DNA of 51,563 nt from Bacteroidales bacterium (lineage in GTDB: Bacteria; Bacteroidota; Bacteroidia; Bacteroidales; FEN-979), in NCBI GenBank assembly GCA_025355465.1, contig JANXZO010000075.1, positions 1 through 51,563 of the forward strand, given 5' to 3'. Under the pieces are notes generated by a model. That model saw nothing but the letters and a program-made list of their open reading frames with translations. It had not been told where the DNA came from and did not search any database. Position 1 is the stretch's first letter; every line of letters begins with the position of its first letter. Made by a program: the position numbers and the translations under genes. Positions 7,496 to 17,980 of this stretch are shown here, in pieces.

Positions 7496-9484
7496 ATGTA
7501 CAACCCGATCCCCAATCTACCCGGAAAGTTACAGCATCTGGTCGTCCGGCTGAAAGAACGAAAGATGCCGTCAAAGCTGGTTTTACTCACCATCGGGTTC
7601 CTCTCCACACTCTGGTTCCTGATCAGGGTAATTCCTAAACCGAGCCGGGCAAATTATCCCTGCATGCGGGCCACAGCTCCGTTCATGTCTGCTTTTGTAA
7701 TTTATATGCTATGCCTTTCCGGATCTGTTTTTGCATTCAGAAAATACCGGTATTATTCGCGAAAACCGAACTATTTTGTGGCATCGATTTGCCTGCTGGT
7801 CGCTTTGGTATTTTTCCTTTTTTCATTTGTTCAGTGGCCGACTGTATCCCAGGCCACCAAAAGATTTCCGGCAGTAAACTATTTCACTCCCAATGATCCC
7901 ATCGGAACAGCCCGGGGTATTTTTCCCGGCAGGGTGGTCTGGATGTGGGATCCGGCGGCCACGAATGAAAGTTGTGCCAATACCTCGAACGAAAACGGGG
8001 TGATTGATGCCGGCGACGATGGCTGGTTTATGGATAAAAACAGCAACATCGCCAGCATCGACAGCATGATGATCAAATCGGTGACGGCACTTACCGGTGC
8101 CCCCAATACGATGCTGGCATGGGATTCCCTGTTCAGGTATTTTAACCGCAATCATGGACATGGAAATGTGGGTTATTTAACTGGTCAGAAGATCCTCATC
8201 AAGATAAATGCAACCACTGCCTATGGCGGACTCTCTTCGGGACGTTTCAATCCTGACCTGGGGCGTACCGACCATCTCGCCATCAACAGTTTTGCCTCGG
8301 AAACCAACCCTTTTGTGGTTCTCGCCGTGCTCAGGCAAATGATCAACGATGCTGCCGTGCCTGAAGATATGATCTATGTCGGGGATCCGGCGCGCAATGT
8401 TTACAAGGAGTTCTATGATCTCTGGCACAACGAATTCCCCGGGGTGCACATCCTTGGCAACAATCTCATTCACCCGGAAATAAACATCACCGGATTGGGG
8501 CGTACTCCGGTGGCAGTAACCAATACCGACCGGGTTTACTGGTCTGACCACGGCACGGTGATGCCCGACGCGGTCACCGACAAACTCTTCACTCTTTATG
8601 ATGAGATCGACTACCTGGTGAACATTCCCACCATGAAAGCACACAGCACTGCAGGGATCACCCTGGCCGCGAAGAACCATTTCGGCTCTTTTACCCGGGA
8701 GTGGGCGATGCACCTGCACAAAGGGTTGTTCGACAATGCAGACGACCCCGTTCGCCTGGGTTATGGTCTCTATCGTGTACAGGTCGACATCATGATGCAC
8801 AAACTGCTTGGCGGAAAAAACCTGCTGATCATCGTGGACGGACTCTATCCGGGAGAGGATGCCCTGGGGGTGCCTGAAAAGTGGCTCTCCCCGCCGTTTA
8901 ACAACAGCTGGTGCTCATCGCTCTTTATGTCGCTTGACCCTGTTGCCATCGAGTCGGTGTGCCACGATTTTCTACGGACCGAATACAACGGTCCCACGAT
9001 GGCGGAGAGCCGTCCCAACTGGTTTGGGGTGGACGATTACCTGCATCAGGCCGCCGACTCTTCGCTGTGGCCTACCGGTATCACCTATGATCCCGACAAT
9101 GACGGTGTACTCATTGCTTCGCTGGGTGTTCATGAACACTGGAATGACTCGCTTCATAAACAATATACACGCAACCTGGGAACAGGGAACGGGATCGAAC
9201 TTTATAAAGCACATGAAGCACATACAGGGGTTTCCGACGGGAACGCATCGCTGAATGTTACCGTGTCTCCCAATCCGGCAACCAAGCTGATCAACATTTC
9301 GAATCCGGGATCCGTCAGCCTTGATTTCATCTTCACAGATATGCATGGCAGGGTAAGGCTTCGTGGTTCAGCAGGAAACGAGCCATGTACACAGATCAGG
9401 ATTGACCAGCTTGAGAGCGGATTTTATCTGCTTCAACTGAAAGGTCAGGGAATAACAAGAGAAGTTAAAATCATCAAACAATAA
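7496..9484 (+). CDS. DUF362-domain protein with N-terminal membrane helices and a T9SS C-terminal domain
   Basis: Encodes 662 residues. The N-terminus has three hydrophobic segments (about residues 27-42, 60-80, 90-110) with the conserved KPSRANYPCMRA between the first two. Residues ~130-560 are a DUF362-like domain: KILIKINATT, a DYLVNIPTMKAHSTAGIT block, LAAKNHFGSF, and IIVDGLYPG. Residues ~585-662 are a T9SS type A-like sorting domain (VSPNPATKLINIS ... GFYLLQLKGQG ... KIIKQ). DUF362 proteins are often annotated as iron-sulfur or cysteine-linked oxidoreductase-like proteins of unknown role. The combination of several membrane helices with a T9SS tail is odd. The next gene starts 3 nt after its stop. 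Confidence 0.75.
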   Translation: MYNPIPNLPGKLQHLVVRLKERKMPSKLVLLTIGFLSTLWFLIRVIPKPSRANYPCMRATAPFMSAFVIYMLCLSGSVFAFRKYRYYSRKPNYFVASICLLVALVFFLFSFVQWPTVSQATKRFPAVNYFTPNDPIGTARGIFPGRVVWMWDPAATNESCANTSNENGVIDAGDDGWFMDKNSNIASIDSMMIKSVTALTGAPNTMLAWDSLFRYFNRNHGHGNVGYLTGQKILIKINATTAYGGLSSGRFNPDLGRTDHLAINSFASETNPFVVLAVLRQMINDAAVPEDMIYVGDPARNVYKEFYDLWHNEFPGVHILGNNLIHPEINITGLGRTPVAVTNTDRVYWSDHGTVMPDAVTDKLFTLYDEIDYLVNIPTMKAHSTAGITLAAKNHFGSFTREWAMHLHKGLFDNADDPVRLGYGLYRVQVDIMMHKLLGGKNLLIIVDGLYPGEDALGVPEKWLSPPFNNSWCSSLFMSLDPVAIESVCHDFLRTEYNGPTMAESRPNWFGVDDYLHQAADSSLWPTGITYDPDNDGVLIASLGVHEHWNDSLHKQYTRNLGTGNGIELYKAHEAHTGVSDGNASLNVTVSPNPATKLINISNPGSVSLDFIFTDMHGRVRLRGSAGNEPCTQIRIDQLESGFYLLQLKGQGITREVKIIKQ

Positions 9485-9487
9485 ACC

Positions 9488-10006
9488 ATGAAAATGCATT
9501 CACAAGCTCTTATACAGCGGATTCCCATCACAGGAGTACTCATCGACCTTTTCGCACTGGCCTTTATTTACCTGGTTCCGACGCTTTCTCACCTTTTAAG
9601 TCTGCCTGTTTACCTTATCGAACCCATGCGACTGATGCTGATCCTGGCGCTGGTTCATACCACCAGGCAGAACGGGTATCTCCTTGCTCTCACCATGCCG
9701 CTCTTTTCCTTTATCATCTCAGGTCATCCGGTTTTTGCAAAAATGTTCCTCATTGCCGCTGAACTTTCATTGAATGTATTTCTTTTTTACCTGCTCTCCA
9801 ACAGGATGAAACTCCTCTTCCCGGCTGTTTTCCTGAGCATTGTGCTGAGCAAGGCAATCTATTATCTGCTGAAATTCATGCTGATCCAACTGGCGGTGAT
9901 CAATACCTCCCTGGTTGCTACTCCGCTCCTGATGCAATTGGCGATGACGGTGGTTTTCAGTTCCTACCTGGCGCTCTTTTATAAGAAGGTGACACGTGAT
10001 GTGTGA
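9488..10006 (+). CDS. six-helix integral membrane protein, unknown (ECF S-component-like size)
   Basis: Encodes 172 residues almost entirely in membrane helices (VLIDLFALAFIYLVPTLSHL, LMLILALVHTT, LLALTMPLFSFIISGHPVF, AAELSLNVFLFYLLSN, VFLSIVLSKAIYYLLKFML, LLMQLAMTVVFSSYLALFY). Length and helix number resemble substrate-binding S components of ECF vitamin/metal transporters, but no substrate motif is recognised and no ECF ATPase is nearby. It follows the DUF362 gene by 3 nt, so the two are translationally close and probably work together. Function unknown. Confidence 0.6.
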   Translation: MKMHSQALIQRIPITGVLIDLFALAFIYLVPTLSHLLSLPVYLIEPMRLMLILALVHTTRQNGYLLALTMPLFSFIISGHPVFAKMFLIAAELSLNVFLFYLLSNRMKLLFPAVFLSIVLSKAIYYLLKFMLIQLAVINTSLVATPLLMQLAMTVVFSSYLALFYKKVTRDV

Positions 10007-10082
10007 CGAAAAATGCAATACAGACTCACGGCAGTTTCTTATCTTTGCCAGTTCAATATTCAGCAACTTTACCATATAAACG

Positions 10083-10514
10083 ATGCGAAGTTTCCGATTT
10101 CTAACGGTCCTGATGGGCACCTGTTTTTTTCTGCTAACCTGTCTGCCAGCCAGTTCCCAGTTTGTAACGCTGGCAAGGAAAATAAAATCCAAACATACCG
10201 CTACTTCGGTTGAATCAAACGTGGTTCTGGATGCACATACAAACAAAGTTTATCAGGCCGTTATCGATACTGTTACTTCCTCACCTAAACTGAAGGTGAT
10301 TCAGCGTGATGACAGCAAACGGATGATTGAATTCTCCAACGGAGAAAGCACCCTCACCCTGAAGGTAGACTCACTGGATAAAAAAGTTTCCCGCATCAGT
10401 GTGACCAGCCCGGCAAAGGACAAGGCAGTCCCCGGGGCAGAACAGATGACGGTCAAGGCCATCATGGGAGTCTGCACCAAGCTGGGAATAAAGTGCACCG
10501 TTGAAGAAAAATAG
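10083..10514 (+). CDS. exported protein of unknown function
   Basis: Encodes 143 residues with a Sec signal peptide ([22 protein letters not shown], cleavage after SSQ). The mature ~115 residues form one alpha/beta domain: [50 protein letters not shown], then a helix [12 protein letters not shown]. This resembles small periplasmic proteins of the DUF3568/YbjQ-like kind in shape only. It ends 8 nt before cysS and is probably co-transcribed with it. No catalytic motif seen. Confidence 0.6.
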   Translation: MRSFRFLTVLMGTCFFLLTCLPASSQFVTLARKIKSKHTATSVESNVVLDAHTNKVYQAVIDTVTSSPKLKVIQRDDSKRMIEFSNGESTLTLKVDSLDKKVSRISVTSPAKDKAVPGAEQMTVKAIMGVCTKLGIKCTVEEK

Positions 10515-10522
10515 CATTAAGC

Positions 10523-12010
10523 ATGGAATCAAAACTTTTTCTCTATAATACGCTTTCCCGCAGAAAGGAAGAATTCGAACCGCTGAACCCGCCATTTACC
10601 GGGCTTTATGTTTGCGGACCTACAGTTTACGGCGACCCGCATCTGGGTCATGCCCGGCCGGCCATTACCTTTGATGTGGTTTTCCGGTACCTGCTTCATC
10701 TGGGATATAAGGTTCGTTATGTGCGCAACATTACCGATGTAGGGCACCTGGTGGCCGATGCCGATGAGGGGGAGGATAAAATCGCCAAAAAAGCGCAGGT
10801 TGAACAGCTCGAACCCATGGAGGTGGCCCAGTATTATGCCGACCGTTACTTTATCTTCATGGATGCCCTCAACGTGAAGCGTCCTTCGATTGAACCACGC
10901 GCCTCGGGCCATATCATCGAGCAGATCACCATGGTGCAGCAGATCCTGGATGCCGGATATGCCTATGAGGTGAACGGGTCCGTTTATTTCGATGTTGAAA
11001 AATACAGCAAAACCTACCAGTACGGCAAACTCTCCGGACGTGTACTTGAAGATCTTCTCACCAACACCCGTACCCTTGAAGGGCAGGATGAGAAACGCAA
11101 TCCCGCCGACTTTGCCCTCTGGAAAAAGGCACAGCCCGAGCATATCATGCGCTGGCCCTCTCCGTGGAGCGAAGGTTTTCCCGGGTGGCACCTCGAATGT
11201 TCTGCCATGAGCGCAAAGTACCTGGGTGAAACGTTCGACATACACGGCGGGGGCATGGACCTGCTCTTTCCGCACCATGAATCGGAAATCGCGCAAAGTC
11301 AGGCTGCACTGGGACATGAGTCCGTACGCTACTGGATGCACAACAACATGATCACCATCAACGGTCAGAAAATGGGTAAGTCGCTTGGCAACTTTATCAC
11401 CCTCGAAGAGTTCTTCACGGGAAGCCATGCCTCATTGGCCCAGGCCTACAGTGCGATGACCATCCGTTTCTTCATCCTCCAGGCTCACTACCGCGGCACA
11501 CTTGACTTTTCCAATGAAGCGCTGCAGGCGGCCGACAAAGGGTTGAAACGATTGATGGCTGGTTACGAAACCCTGGTGAGGCTTACTACATCCAATGGAT
11601 CAACGGAACATTCCCAGGGAGCGTTATCGGCCATGGAGGCACTGAAGAATTCCTGTTATTCCGCCATGAATGATGACTTCAACACGCCCATTTTGATTGC
11701 AAACCTTTTTGAAGGTGTTCGCATCATCAACGCAATCAATGATAAAAAAGAGTCGCTGTCCGCGGAGGAACTTATACAACTGAAGGAGATCTTCGATACC
11801 TTTCTTTTCGATATCCTCGGGCTTAAAGATGAGAAAGGAAGCGATAACCGTGAAACCCTCGACGGACTGATGCAGCTGATCCTGGCCATCCGGCAAAGGT
11901 CGCGGGAGACCAAAGACTGGGGAACTTCCGACCAGATCCGCGACGCCTTGCAAAAGTTACACATCACCGTGAAAGACGGCAAGGAAGGGTCGGTGTGGAA
12001 TATCGAATAA
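10523..12010 (+). CDS. cysS: cysteinyl-tRNA synthetase
   Basis: Encodes 495 residues, normal length. It charges tRNA-Cys with cysteine using ATP in the cytoplasm. Signature elements: zinc ligand Cys31 in [13 protein letters not shown] motif HLGH at residues 40-43, second zinc site in HLECSAMS and HHESEIAQ, and the KMSKS-like loop KMGKSLGN around residue 285. The C-terminal helical anticodon-binding region is complete to SVWNIE. It lies 8 nt after the exported-protein gene and 32 nt before the peptidase gene. Confidence 0.97.
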   Translation: MESKLFLYNTLSRRKEEFEPLNPPFTGLYVCGPTVYGDPHLGHARPAITFDVVFRYLLHLGYKVRYVRNITDVGHLVADADEGEDKIAKKAQVEQLEPMEVAQYYADRYFIFMDALNVKRPSIEPRASGHIIEQITMVQQILDAGYAYEVNGSVYFDVEKYSKTYQYGKLSGRVLEDLLTNTRTLEGQDEKRNPADFALWKKAQPEHIMRWPSPWSEGFPGWHLECSAMSAKYLGETFDIHGGGMDLLFPHHESEIAQSQAALGHESVRYWMHNNMITINGQKMGKSLGNFITLEEFFTGSHASLAQAYSAMTIRFFILQAHYRGTLDFSNEALQAADKGLKRLMAGYETLVRLTTSNGSTEHSQGALSAMEALKNSCYSAMNDDFNTPILIANLFEGVRIINAINDKKESLSAEELIQLKEIFDTFLFDILGLKDEKGSDNRETLDGLMQLILAIRQRSRETKDWGTSDQIRDALQKLHITVKDGKEGSVWNIE

Positions 12011-12042
12011 CCGGATACATTTAGAAAACCAATTCAAACTAT

Positions 12043-13722
12043 ATGAAACCATTTTATGCAGTAGCCCTCTCGCTGTTGATGCTTGCAGGCTGTACTTCCA
12101 AACAGGAAAAAATGAAAAAAGAACTGACAGATTTTATTCGGAACCACGATTCGGTTTATATCCCGTTATACAAGCAAACCACGGTTGCTGCCTGGGATGC
12201 TGCCGTTTCAGGTAAACCGGAAGACTTCAAAAAAGCTGAAGATCTCAATCTGAAATTCATGGCCCTCTTTTCAGATAAGGATAAACTGAAGAAGCTGGAA
12301 GAGATCAAGGTGTCGGGGCTCATCACCGACAGCCTGCTCAACCGACAGCTTGATGTGCTTTATCGCTCCTTCCTCATGGCCAAGGCCGATACCGGGAAAC
12401 TTAATGCCATGGTACGAATGGGAACTGTGGTCGAACAGAAATACGGGAACTTCCGTACCGAGGTAAAAGGAAAAAAGCTTTCAGATAATGATGTGGAGGA
12501 GATCCTCCACAACTCGAAAGATGTGAAGTACCAGAAAGAGGTTTGGGAGGCGCAGAAAAAGATCGGGAACATTGTGGCAGACGATATAAAAAAGCTGGTG
12601 AAACTTCGCAACGAGGTTGCAAAGGAGCTGGGCTTTAAAAATTACCATGAGATGAGTCTGACCCTCAGCGACCAGGATCCCAAGGAGGTGGCTGGTTTAT
12701 TTGATGAACTGGATAGCCTTACCAGAAAATCCTTTACGCAGGTAAAGGGCGACATTGATGCCTATTTTGTAAAGTACTACGGAATGAAGAACAAAGAGGA
12801 GCTGATGCCCTGGAACTACCAGAACAGGTTCTTTCAGCAGGCTCCGAAAATTTATGATGTTGACCTCGACAAATACTACAAGGACAAAAACCTCGAAACC
12901 CTTACTTCGGATTATTATTCCGGCATCGGACTTCCCATCGGAGATGTACTGAAGAACAGCGACCTTTACGAAAAACCAGGAAAGAACCAGCATGCCTTCT
13001 GCACCGACATCGACAACGCCGGCGATGTGCGGGTACTCTGTAATGTAAAGCCGAACCAATACTGGATGAACACCATGCTGCATGAGTTTGGCCACGCCGT
13101 GTACGACAAGAATATTGATACCACCCTGCCTTTCATTCTTCGCGATCCTGCACATACATTCACCACAGAAGCCATTGCCATGATTTTCGGCCGTTTTTCA
13201 TCAAACCCCCAATGGCTTAAAGATGTGGTCGGCATCAGCGAGGAAGAGAAGATTAAAATTGCCGACAATTGTTTCAAATCGCTGCGCCTCGATCAGCTGG
13301 TATTCAGTCGCTGGGCCCAGGTAATGTACCGCTTCGAAAGGGAGATGTATAAAAACCCTGATCAGGACCTTAATAAATTGTGGTGGGACCTGGTTGAGAA
13401 GTACCAGATGATGAAACGTCCCGAAGGTCGCAACGAACCCGACTGGGCAACCAAAATACACATTGCCACCTATCCTTGCTACTATCACAACTACCTCCTG
13501 GGAGAACTCCTTGCGTCACAATTATATTACTACATCGTGGGGAATGTTATTAAATCCGAAGATTATAAATTCCAGAGTTTTGCCGGCAACAAGGCTGTCG
13601 GAACCTACCTGAAAGAGAAGATCTTTATGCCAGGAAGCAAATGGTACTGGAACGAAATGATCGAGAAGGCTACAGGCGAAAAGCTGACAGCGAAATATTA
13701 CGCAAAACAGTTCGTCAATTAA
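12043..13722 (+). CDS. M3-like zinc metallopeptidase lipoprotein
   Basis: Encodes 559 residues. The signal peptide ends in the lipobox LMLAGC, so the enzyme is likely anchored in the envelope. The zinc site is HEFGH (His347, Glu348, His351) with a third ligand candidate Glu376 in FTTEAIAM, 25 residues after the second histidine as in M3 oligopeptidases. Other family blocks: KNYHEMSLTLSDQDP and the C-terminal YPCYYHNYLLGELLA. The protein probably cleaves peptides. M2 (ACE-like) peptidases have related architecture, so the exact family is less certain than the enzyme class. It overlaps the convergent T9SS cargo gene by 8 nt. Confidence 0.82.
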   Translation: MKPFYAVALSLLMLAGCTSKQEKMKKELTDFIRNHDSVYIPLYKQTTVAAWDAAVSGKPEDFKKAEDLNLKFMALFSDKDKLKKLEEIKVSGLITDSLLNRQLDVLYRSFLMAKADTGKLNAMVRMGTVVEQKYGNFRTEVKGKKLSDNDVEEILHNSKDVKYQKEVWEAQKKIGNIVADDIKKLVKLRNEVAKELGFKNYHEMSLTLSDQDPKEVAGLFDELDSLTRKSFTQVKGDIDAYFVKYYGMKNKEELMPWNYQNRFFQQAPKIYDVDLDKYYKDKNLETLTSDYYSGIGLPIGDVLKNSDLYEKPGKNQHAFCTDIDNAGDVRVLCNVKPNQYWMNTMLHEFGHAVYDKNIDTTLPFILRDPAHTFTTEAIAMIFGRFSSNPQWLKDVVGISEEEKIKIADNCFKSLRLDQLVFSRWAQVMYRFEREMYKNPDQDLNKLWWDLVEKYQMMKRPEGRNEPDWATKIHIATYPCYYHNYLLGELLASQLYYYIVGNVIKSEDYKFQSFAGNKAVGTYLKEKIFMPGSKWYWNEMIEKATGEKLTAKYYAKQFVN

Positions 13723-15661
13723 TCACAACAATTTTGCGTTCCCAGCGCAATTCCTTTGTGGTGAATACCAAGGTATAATTTCCTGAGGGAACCTGTCCGA
13801 GATCAATCGGGGCGGGTTCCTCATTTACCAGCTTCACCGGCAGTGCGCCTGCAATTTTCATCCCCTGGCTGTTGTAAACATCCAGCAGCAGATTCCTTGT
13901 TCCCTTGCCATGCAGCGAAATGCTGAATTGTCCGCTGTTGGGCACCGGGTACACGGTCAGTTCCTGAAGCGCAGGCTCTGCAATACCTACCGGTGTCTGA
14001 TTGCTCATCGTGATCATCAGCGAATCGGCCATGGTGGGATCCTGTACGGAGGTTGCCCTGGCCCAGGCTGTACCATTGGAAACACCTGTGACGAGTCCCG
14101 AATTGTTAACGGTGGCGTTCCCGGTTCCCCTCACAATACTCCACGTTACATTCTGGCTTGCACTGGCAGGAAACACTGTGGCCACCATCTGCAGGGTCCC
14201 ACCGTTTGTGGTAATGGTTGCAGGAACTCCGCCCTGTGTGGCAACGGTCAGTCCTACCAGTCCGCCGACAGAAATACCCTGCGCAAATCCCTGGTAAACA
14301 CCTGTTCTCTTCTCATACCAAACCCCGGCACAACGGTTGGGCCCGTCGGGGGTGAAACAGAACCTTCCCTTGGGACTGGACTGGTTTGCTGTTGTTGAGC
14401 TGATCTCAACCCGGTTGCCCGGCCATACAAAGTTGCCATTGGCATCGAGACGGGTGGCGAAGAGCTTATAATTGGAGATAGCGCTCATGAACATCGGGCT
14501 GTCGTCGACCAGCGCCAGGTCGCCAACCTGGGTATCATAACTGCTGCCGATGGGGTATACCACTTTTGCCTGGTCGGTGAACTGTCGGGCCCCGGAGGTT
14601 TTCAGAAACTTCTGGATGTAAATTCCATATTGGTTCTGGTTGGCGTTGCTGAAGGTGCAAACCGACCATACATAAGGGGAACCTGCTTCCAGATTGATGG
14701 CAGTCTCCCCCTGATACGGATCACCTCCGCCTGTAGCGGTATTGAAATTGGAGCCGTTCATCCCCCAGGGAATTGTACCTCCGGGGTTGATGCGCTGCAG
14801 CCATGAATTGAAGCGGAATCCCACGGAACTGTAGTACCCGAACCAGGTGGTGTCGGCATTGGCCGCAACAGAGTAGTAACGTGCACCGCTGGTGGTCTCC
14901 GAACAGATCTGCAGGGGAGAATAGAGCGCATTTCCGCTGTTGTCGAACATCTGGGCATAAAGCGTAGTGGAAATACCTCCGGCCCGTTTCTGGTAAACCA
15001 CGGTAAATTTCCCTGCATTGTTTTTGATAACCTGGCCGCGAGTGGTTTTGGCTGATCCCACCGTGATGGTTTTGGGCGTTGTCCAGGCTGCTGTTCCCCC
15101 TGTGGTGATCTTTTGTATGTTAAGAGTGTTACTGGCGGATTCTTCCCATACTACCGCCACTTCGCCGTTGCTGAGTGCGGCAGGATAGGGAACGAGTCCC
15201 TGCCCCAGAACGATCCCGTTGGAACCCCATAGCTGAGCTCCTGTTTGCGAAATCTTATAAAGAATAGCCGACAGGTTCCCGCTGTTTTCGTACTGGAATC
15301 CAATGATCAGGTTGTTGGAGGCGTCGGTGCAAACGTTGAAGACATAGGTTGCCGATCCCGAAGTTTTGTTGCTTACAAGGACACCATCATCGCCCAGCAA
15401 TTTGTAGCCATTCTCGTCGATGAGCTGGGCCCGCATGTCGTAATTTCCTCCATTTTCATGGTAATATGCAATCCATGTTTTGCCGTTGGATGTGGGCGTG
15501 GCCTGCATATCTGCCACCGGCAGACTTGAAATCAGCAGGTTTACCGAAGTGTTTGGATTCCATTGTGCATGTAACGTGACCGGAAAGATAATGATGGTTA
15601 CAAGCAGGTACAGAAGGGTTGACGCCCAGGGCATCATCCTGTTGGAAAGTAGATTTTTCAT
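13715..15661 (-). CDS. secreted T9SS cargo protein with Ig-like (BIG2) domain
   Basis: Encodes 648 residues: signal peptide (LLYLLVTIIIFPVTLHAQ), a ~400-residue repetitive beta region with lines of the type GNLIIGFQYENSGNLSAILY that suggest a beta-propeller, a BIG2-like Ig domain at about residues 470-555 (VFPASASQNVTWSIVRGTGN, VTGVSNGTAWARATS), and a C-terminal sorting domain (LTVYPVPNSGQFSI ... SGNYTLVFTTK ... KIVVIN). It should be exported by Sec, then moved to the surface by T9SS. No catalytic residues are recognised; an adhesin or surface binding role is possible. Confidence 0.8.
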   Translation of the reverse strand: MKNLLSNRMMPWASTLLYLLVTIIIFPVTLHAQWNPNTSVNLLISSLPVADMQATPTSNGKTWIAYYHENGGNYDMRAQLIDENGYKLLGDDGVLVSNKTSGSATYVFNVCTDASNNLIIGFQYENSGNLSAILYKISQTGAQLWGSNGIVLGQGLVPYPAALSNGEVAVVWEESASNTLNIQKITTGGTAAWTTPKTITVGSAKTTRGQVIKNNAGKFTVVYQKRAGGISTTLYAQMFDNSGNALYSPLQICSETTSGARYYSVAANADTTWFGYYSSVGFRFNSWLQRINPGGTIPWGMNGSNFNTATGGGDPYQGETAINLEAGSPYVWSVCTFSNANQNQYGIYIQKFLKTSGARQFTDQAKVVYPIGSSYDTQVGDLALVDDSPMFMSAISNYKLFATRLDANGNFVWPGNRVEISSTTANQSSPKGRFCFTPDGPNRCAGVWYEKRTGVYQGFAQGISVGGLVGLTVATQGGVPATITTNGGTLQMVATVFPASASQNVTWSIVRGTGNATVNNSGLVTGVSNGTAWARATSVQDPTMADSLMITMSNQTPVGIAEPALQELTVYPVPNSGQFSISLHGKGTRNLLLDVYNSQGMKIAGALPVKLVNEEPAPIDLGQVPSGNYTLVFTTKELRWERKIVVIN

Positions 15662-15764
15662 ATCAGAAGGGGTTGAAGGATGTCAGTCTATTTTTGACAT
15701 CACAAGATACAATAATTTATACGAAAATGTTCCACATGTACTCCGCTTCGCTCAGGGACACCTT

Positions 15765-16142
15765 CTAAATCCCGGCTCCCAGCACCATCCCGCCGATCAT
15801 CGGTATCATCCAGATGATCCACACAAAAATGCTGAACCGGTGAAACGTGTTGATCCGCTGTTCATCCTTCCGGTAGAGTACCCAGGTGGCCCAGGTTGCA
15901 TGAAACAACATGAGCACGATGGCGGTATTGCCGGAAATTCCATGCAAGGTGAGCTTGAAGAGCGAACCACTGAGTTCGGCCATGGCTCCGGTACCGATGG
16001 TATCGCAAACCAGTCCCAGCCAGAAGAGGATAGTATGCCATTTTTTTAGCCGTTTCTGGAATCGTTCGGCCCACACCCCCACCGTGTACAAGACCATGGC
16101 AAGGTTGATAAAAAGTATTGCAAATAGCAGTGTTTTGCTCAT
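15765..16142 (-). CDS. HsmA/TIGR03987-like four-helix membrane protein
   Basis: Encodes 125 residues with four membrane helices: [62 protein letters not shown] and [20 protein letters not shown]. Small polar patches recur ([17 protein letters not shown]). This pattern matches the small HsmA/TIGR03987 family of unknown function as I recall it. The start codon overlaps the tyrS stop by 4 nt (ATGA), so it is translationally coupled to tyrS. Confidence 0.65.
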   Translation of the reverse strand: MSKTLLFAILFINLAMVLYTVGVWAERFQKRLKKWHTILFWLGLVCDTIGTGAMAELSGSLFKLTLHGISGNTAIVLMLFHATWATWVLYRKDEQRINTFHRFSIFVWIIWMIPMIGGMVLGAGI

Positions 16143-17419
16143 ATCGCCTTAACCAGGAAGTAGTTCTTTTTGCCTTTCTGCACGAGAATATATTTCCCGT
16201 TAAGCAGACTTGTTGTATCGATCGTATAGGATTCGTCCACCTTTGCCTTATTGATGGCGACACCGCCCTCCTTGAGCATGCGCCTGGCTTCACCTTTAGA
16301 GGCGAATATCTGTGTCATATCGGCCAGTAAATCTACAACATCAACAGATTTCGCTATTTCGCTTTTCGCTATTTCGCTTTTCGGTACTCCCTCAAATACA
16401 GAAAGCAGGACCTCTTCATCCAGATTTTTCAGTGTTTCGGTCGTCCCTTTCCCAAACAGTATCTCGGAGGCTTCAATGGCAGCCTGAAGATCTTCCCTGG
16501 AGTGGACCCTTACAGTGATATCCTCGGCCAGCGCCTTCTGCAGAATTCTCATGTGGGGAGCCTCATCATGCTGTTTCTGCAGTGATTCAATCTCCTCTTT
16601 TGTCAGCAGGGTGAATTTTTTAATGTACTCCGACGCATCGGCATCGCTGGTGTTGAGCCAGAACTGGTAGAACTTATAAGGGGTGGTTTTTTTAGGATCT
16701 AGCCATACATTCCCAGCCTCACTCTTCCCGAACTTTCCGCCATCGGCCTTGGTGATGAGGGGACAGGTAAGCGCAAAAGCATCACCCCCCAGTTTCCGGC
16801 GGATCAGCTCGGTACCTGTTACAATGTTTCCCCATTGATCGCTACCCCCCATTTGGAGGCGCACGTTTTTATGTTCAAAAAGCCAGCAGTAGTCGTTGCC
16901 CTGCACAAGCTGGTAGGTGAACTCGGTAAAGGATATCCCGGAGCCGGATTCCATGCGCTTTTTCACGGAATCCTTGGCCACCATGTAATTTACCGTGATG
17001 TGTTTACCTACTTCACGCAGGAAATTGAGAAAGGTGAACTCCTTCATCCAGTCGTAGTTGTTCACCATCTCGGCAGAATTACCTCCAGTGTTGAAATCGA
17101 GGAATTTTTCAAGCTGTTTTTTAATACACGCCTGATTATGCCGCAGCACGTTTTCGTCGAGGAGGTTGCGCTCTTCCGATTTGCCCGACGGGTCGCCGAT
17201 CATACCGGTGGCGCCACCAACAAGGGCAAAGGGCTTGTGCCCTGAACGCTGCAGGTGCACCAGCATCATAATGGAGGCGAGGTTGCCGATGTGTAATGAG
17301 TCGGAAGTGGGGTCGTATCCAATGTAACCCGAAGTGATCTCTTTCGAAAGCTGCTCTTCCGTTCCCGGGGTCATGTCGTGGATCATTCCCCGCCACCGGA
17401 GTTCTTCAATAAAGTTCAT
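16139..17419 (-). CDS. tyrS: tyrosyl-tRNA synthetase
   Basis: Encodes 426 residues, a normal TyrRS. It attaches tyrosine to tRNA-Tyr with ATP. Residues 34-46 hold [13 protein letters not shown] with the HIGH-like [12 protein letters not shown] (~191-198) binds substrate; KFGKS at 229-233 is the KMSKS-like loop. Residues ~360-426 form the S4 RNA-binding domain ([13 protein letters not shown], ending NYFLVKAI). A 15-bp exact tandem duplication gives the repeated pentad KSEIA in the linker before the S4 domain. It is the first gene of a two-gene unit with the HsmA-like gene. Confidence 0.97.
   Translation of the reverse strand: MNFIEELRWRGMIHDMTPGTEEQLSKEITSGYIGYDPTSDSLHIGNLASIMMLVHLQRSGHKPFALVGGATGMIGDPSGKSEERNLLDENVLRHNQACIKKQLEKFLDFNTGGNSAEMVNNYDWMKEFTFLNFLREVGKHITVNYMVAKDSVKKRMESGSGISFTEFTYQLVQGNDYCWLFEHKNVRLQMGGSDQWGNIVTGTELIRRKLGGDAFALTCPLITKADGGKFGKSEAGNVWLDPKKTTPYKFYQFWLNTSDADASEYIKKFTLLTKEEIESLQKQHDEAPHMRILQKALAEDITVRVHSREDLQAAIEASEILFGKGTTETLKNLDEEVLLSVFEGVPKSEIAKSEIAKSVDVVDLLADMTQIFASKGEARRMLKEGGVAINKAKVDESYTIDTTSLLNGKYILVQKGKKNYFLVKAI
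16353..16382. repeat. two exact 15-bp tandem copies inside tyrS
   Basis: The unit GCTATTTCGCTTTTC occurs twice head to tail and is in frame, adding a second SEIAK pentad to the TyrRS linker. It is the kind of slippage-prone unit that can vary between strains. Confidence 0.8.
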
Positions 17420-17485
17420 CCCTTTTTTTCTGCAAAAATAGGAAATATCCGCGAAGAGGCTGTTTGCTCAAGTTGCTTATGCAGC

Positions 17486-17980
17486 TCAAAGATATTGAAC
17501 AGGAGCCATGATCTTCGATATAACCTTCTCCAGATCATCCTCGCGCTGTGTTCCGATACAGAACTTTTTACCATTTTTCAGCTCCACGGCTAGTCCCTTG
17601 TTGCCCCTGGTATTGTATACTGTCCCGTATTTTGAGCCCAGCCTGATTCCCCATCCTCCCACGAATCCGTAATTCACAGTTCTGGCACTTTTTACCTCAC
17701 TCCACAATACCCTTTTTTTTGTGAACGGGACAAATTCCCAACGGATACAATGCTTGTCGATTTCGGTTTTCAGTTTCATAAACCGGAATAAAAACAGGAT
17801 GGAAAAGCAGAGTAGCGTGAAGAGGATAAGTACCGCGTTCGGCATGGGTTTATCGCCAATAGGCTGACCTAAAATCAGCTGTTTATGTATCCCGTAAGCC
17901 GGTAGTATTGCAACCGGGAGAAGAAACAGCCAGAGCCACCATTGCGTGAAACGCTGGATCTCCTTGAATTCAATTGACAT
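17486..17980 (-). CDS. membrane protein with PH-like C-terminal domain
   Basis: Encodes 164 residues from the ATG at 17980; a GTG one codon upstream is also possible. Two membrane helices (WWLWLFLLPVAILPAYGI and NAVLILFTLLCFSILFLFRFM) are followed by a compact beta domain (IRWEFVPFTKKRVLWSEVKS ... GLAVELKNGKKFCIGTQR) of the bacterial PH/YcxB type. The stop of the preceding DUF1648 gene overlaps the start (TGATG), so these are coupled. Role unknown, probably membrane or envelope associated with the SPFH protein upstream. Confidence 0.65.
   Translation of the reverse strand: MSIEFKEIQRFTQWWLWLFLLPVAILPAYGIHKQLILGQPIGDKPMPNAVLILFTLLCFSILFLFRFMKLKTEIDKHCIRWEFVPFTKKRVLWSEVKSARTVNYGFVGGWGIRLGSKYGTVYNTRGNKGLAVELKNGKKFCIGTQREDDLEKVISKIMAPVQYL

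Noticed and set aside
15720-15764. Dispersed GCTTCGCTCAGGG-type string as a repeat element
   Set aside because: Only one copy is in the window, so no repeat can be claimed.
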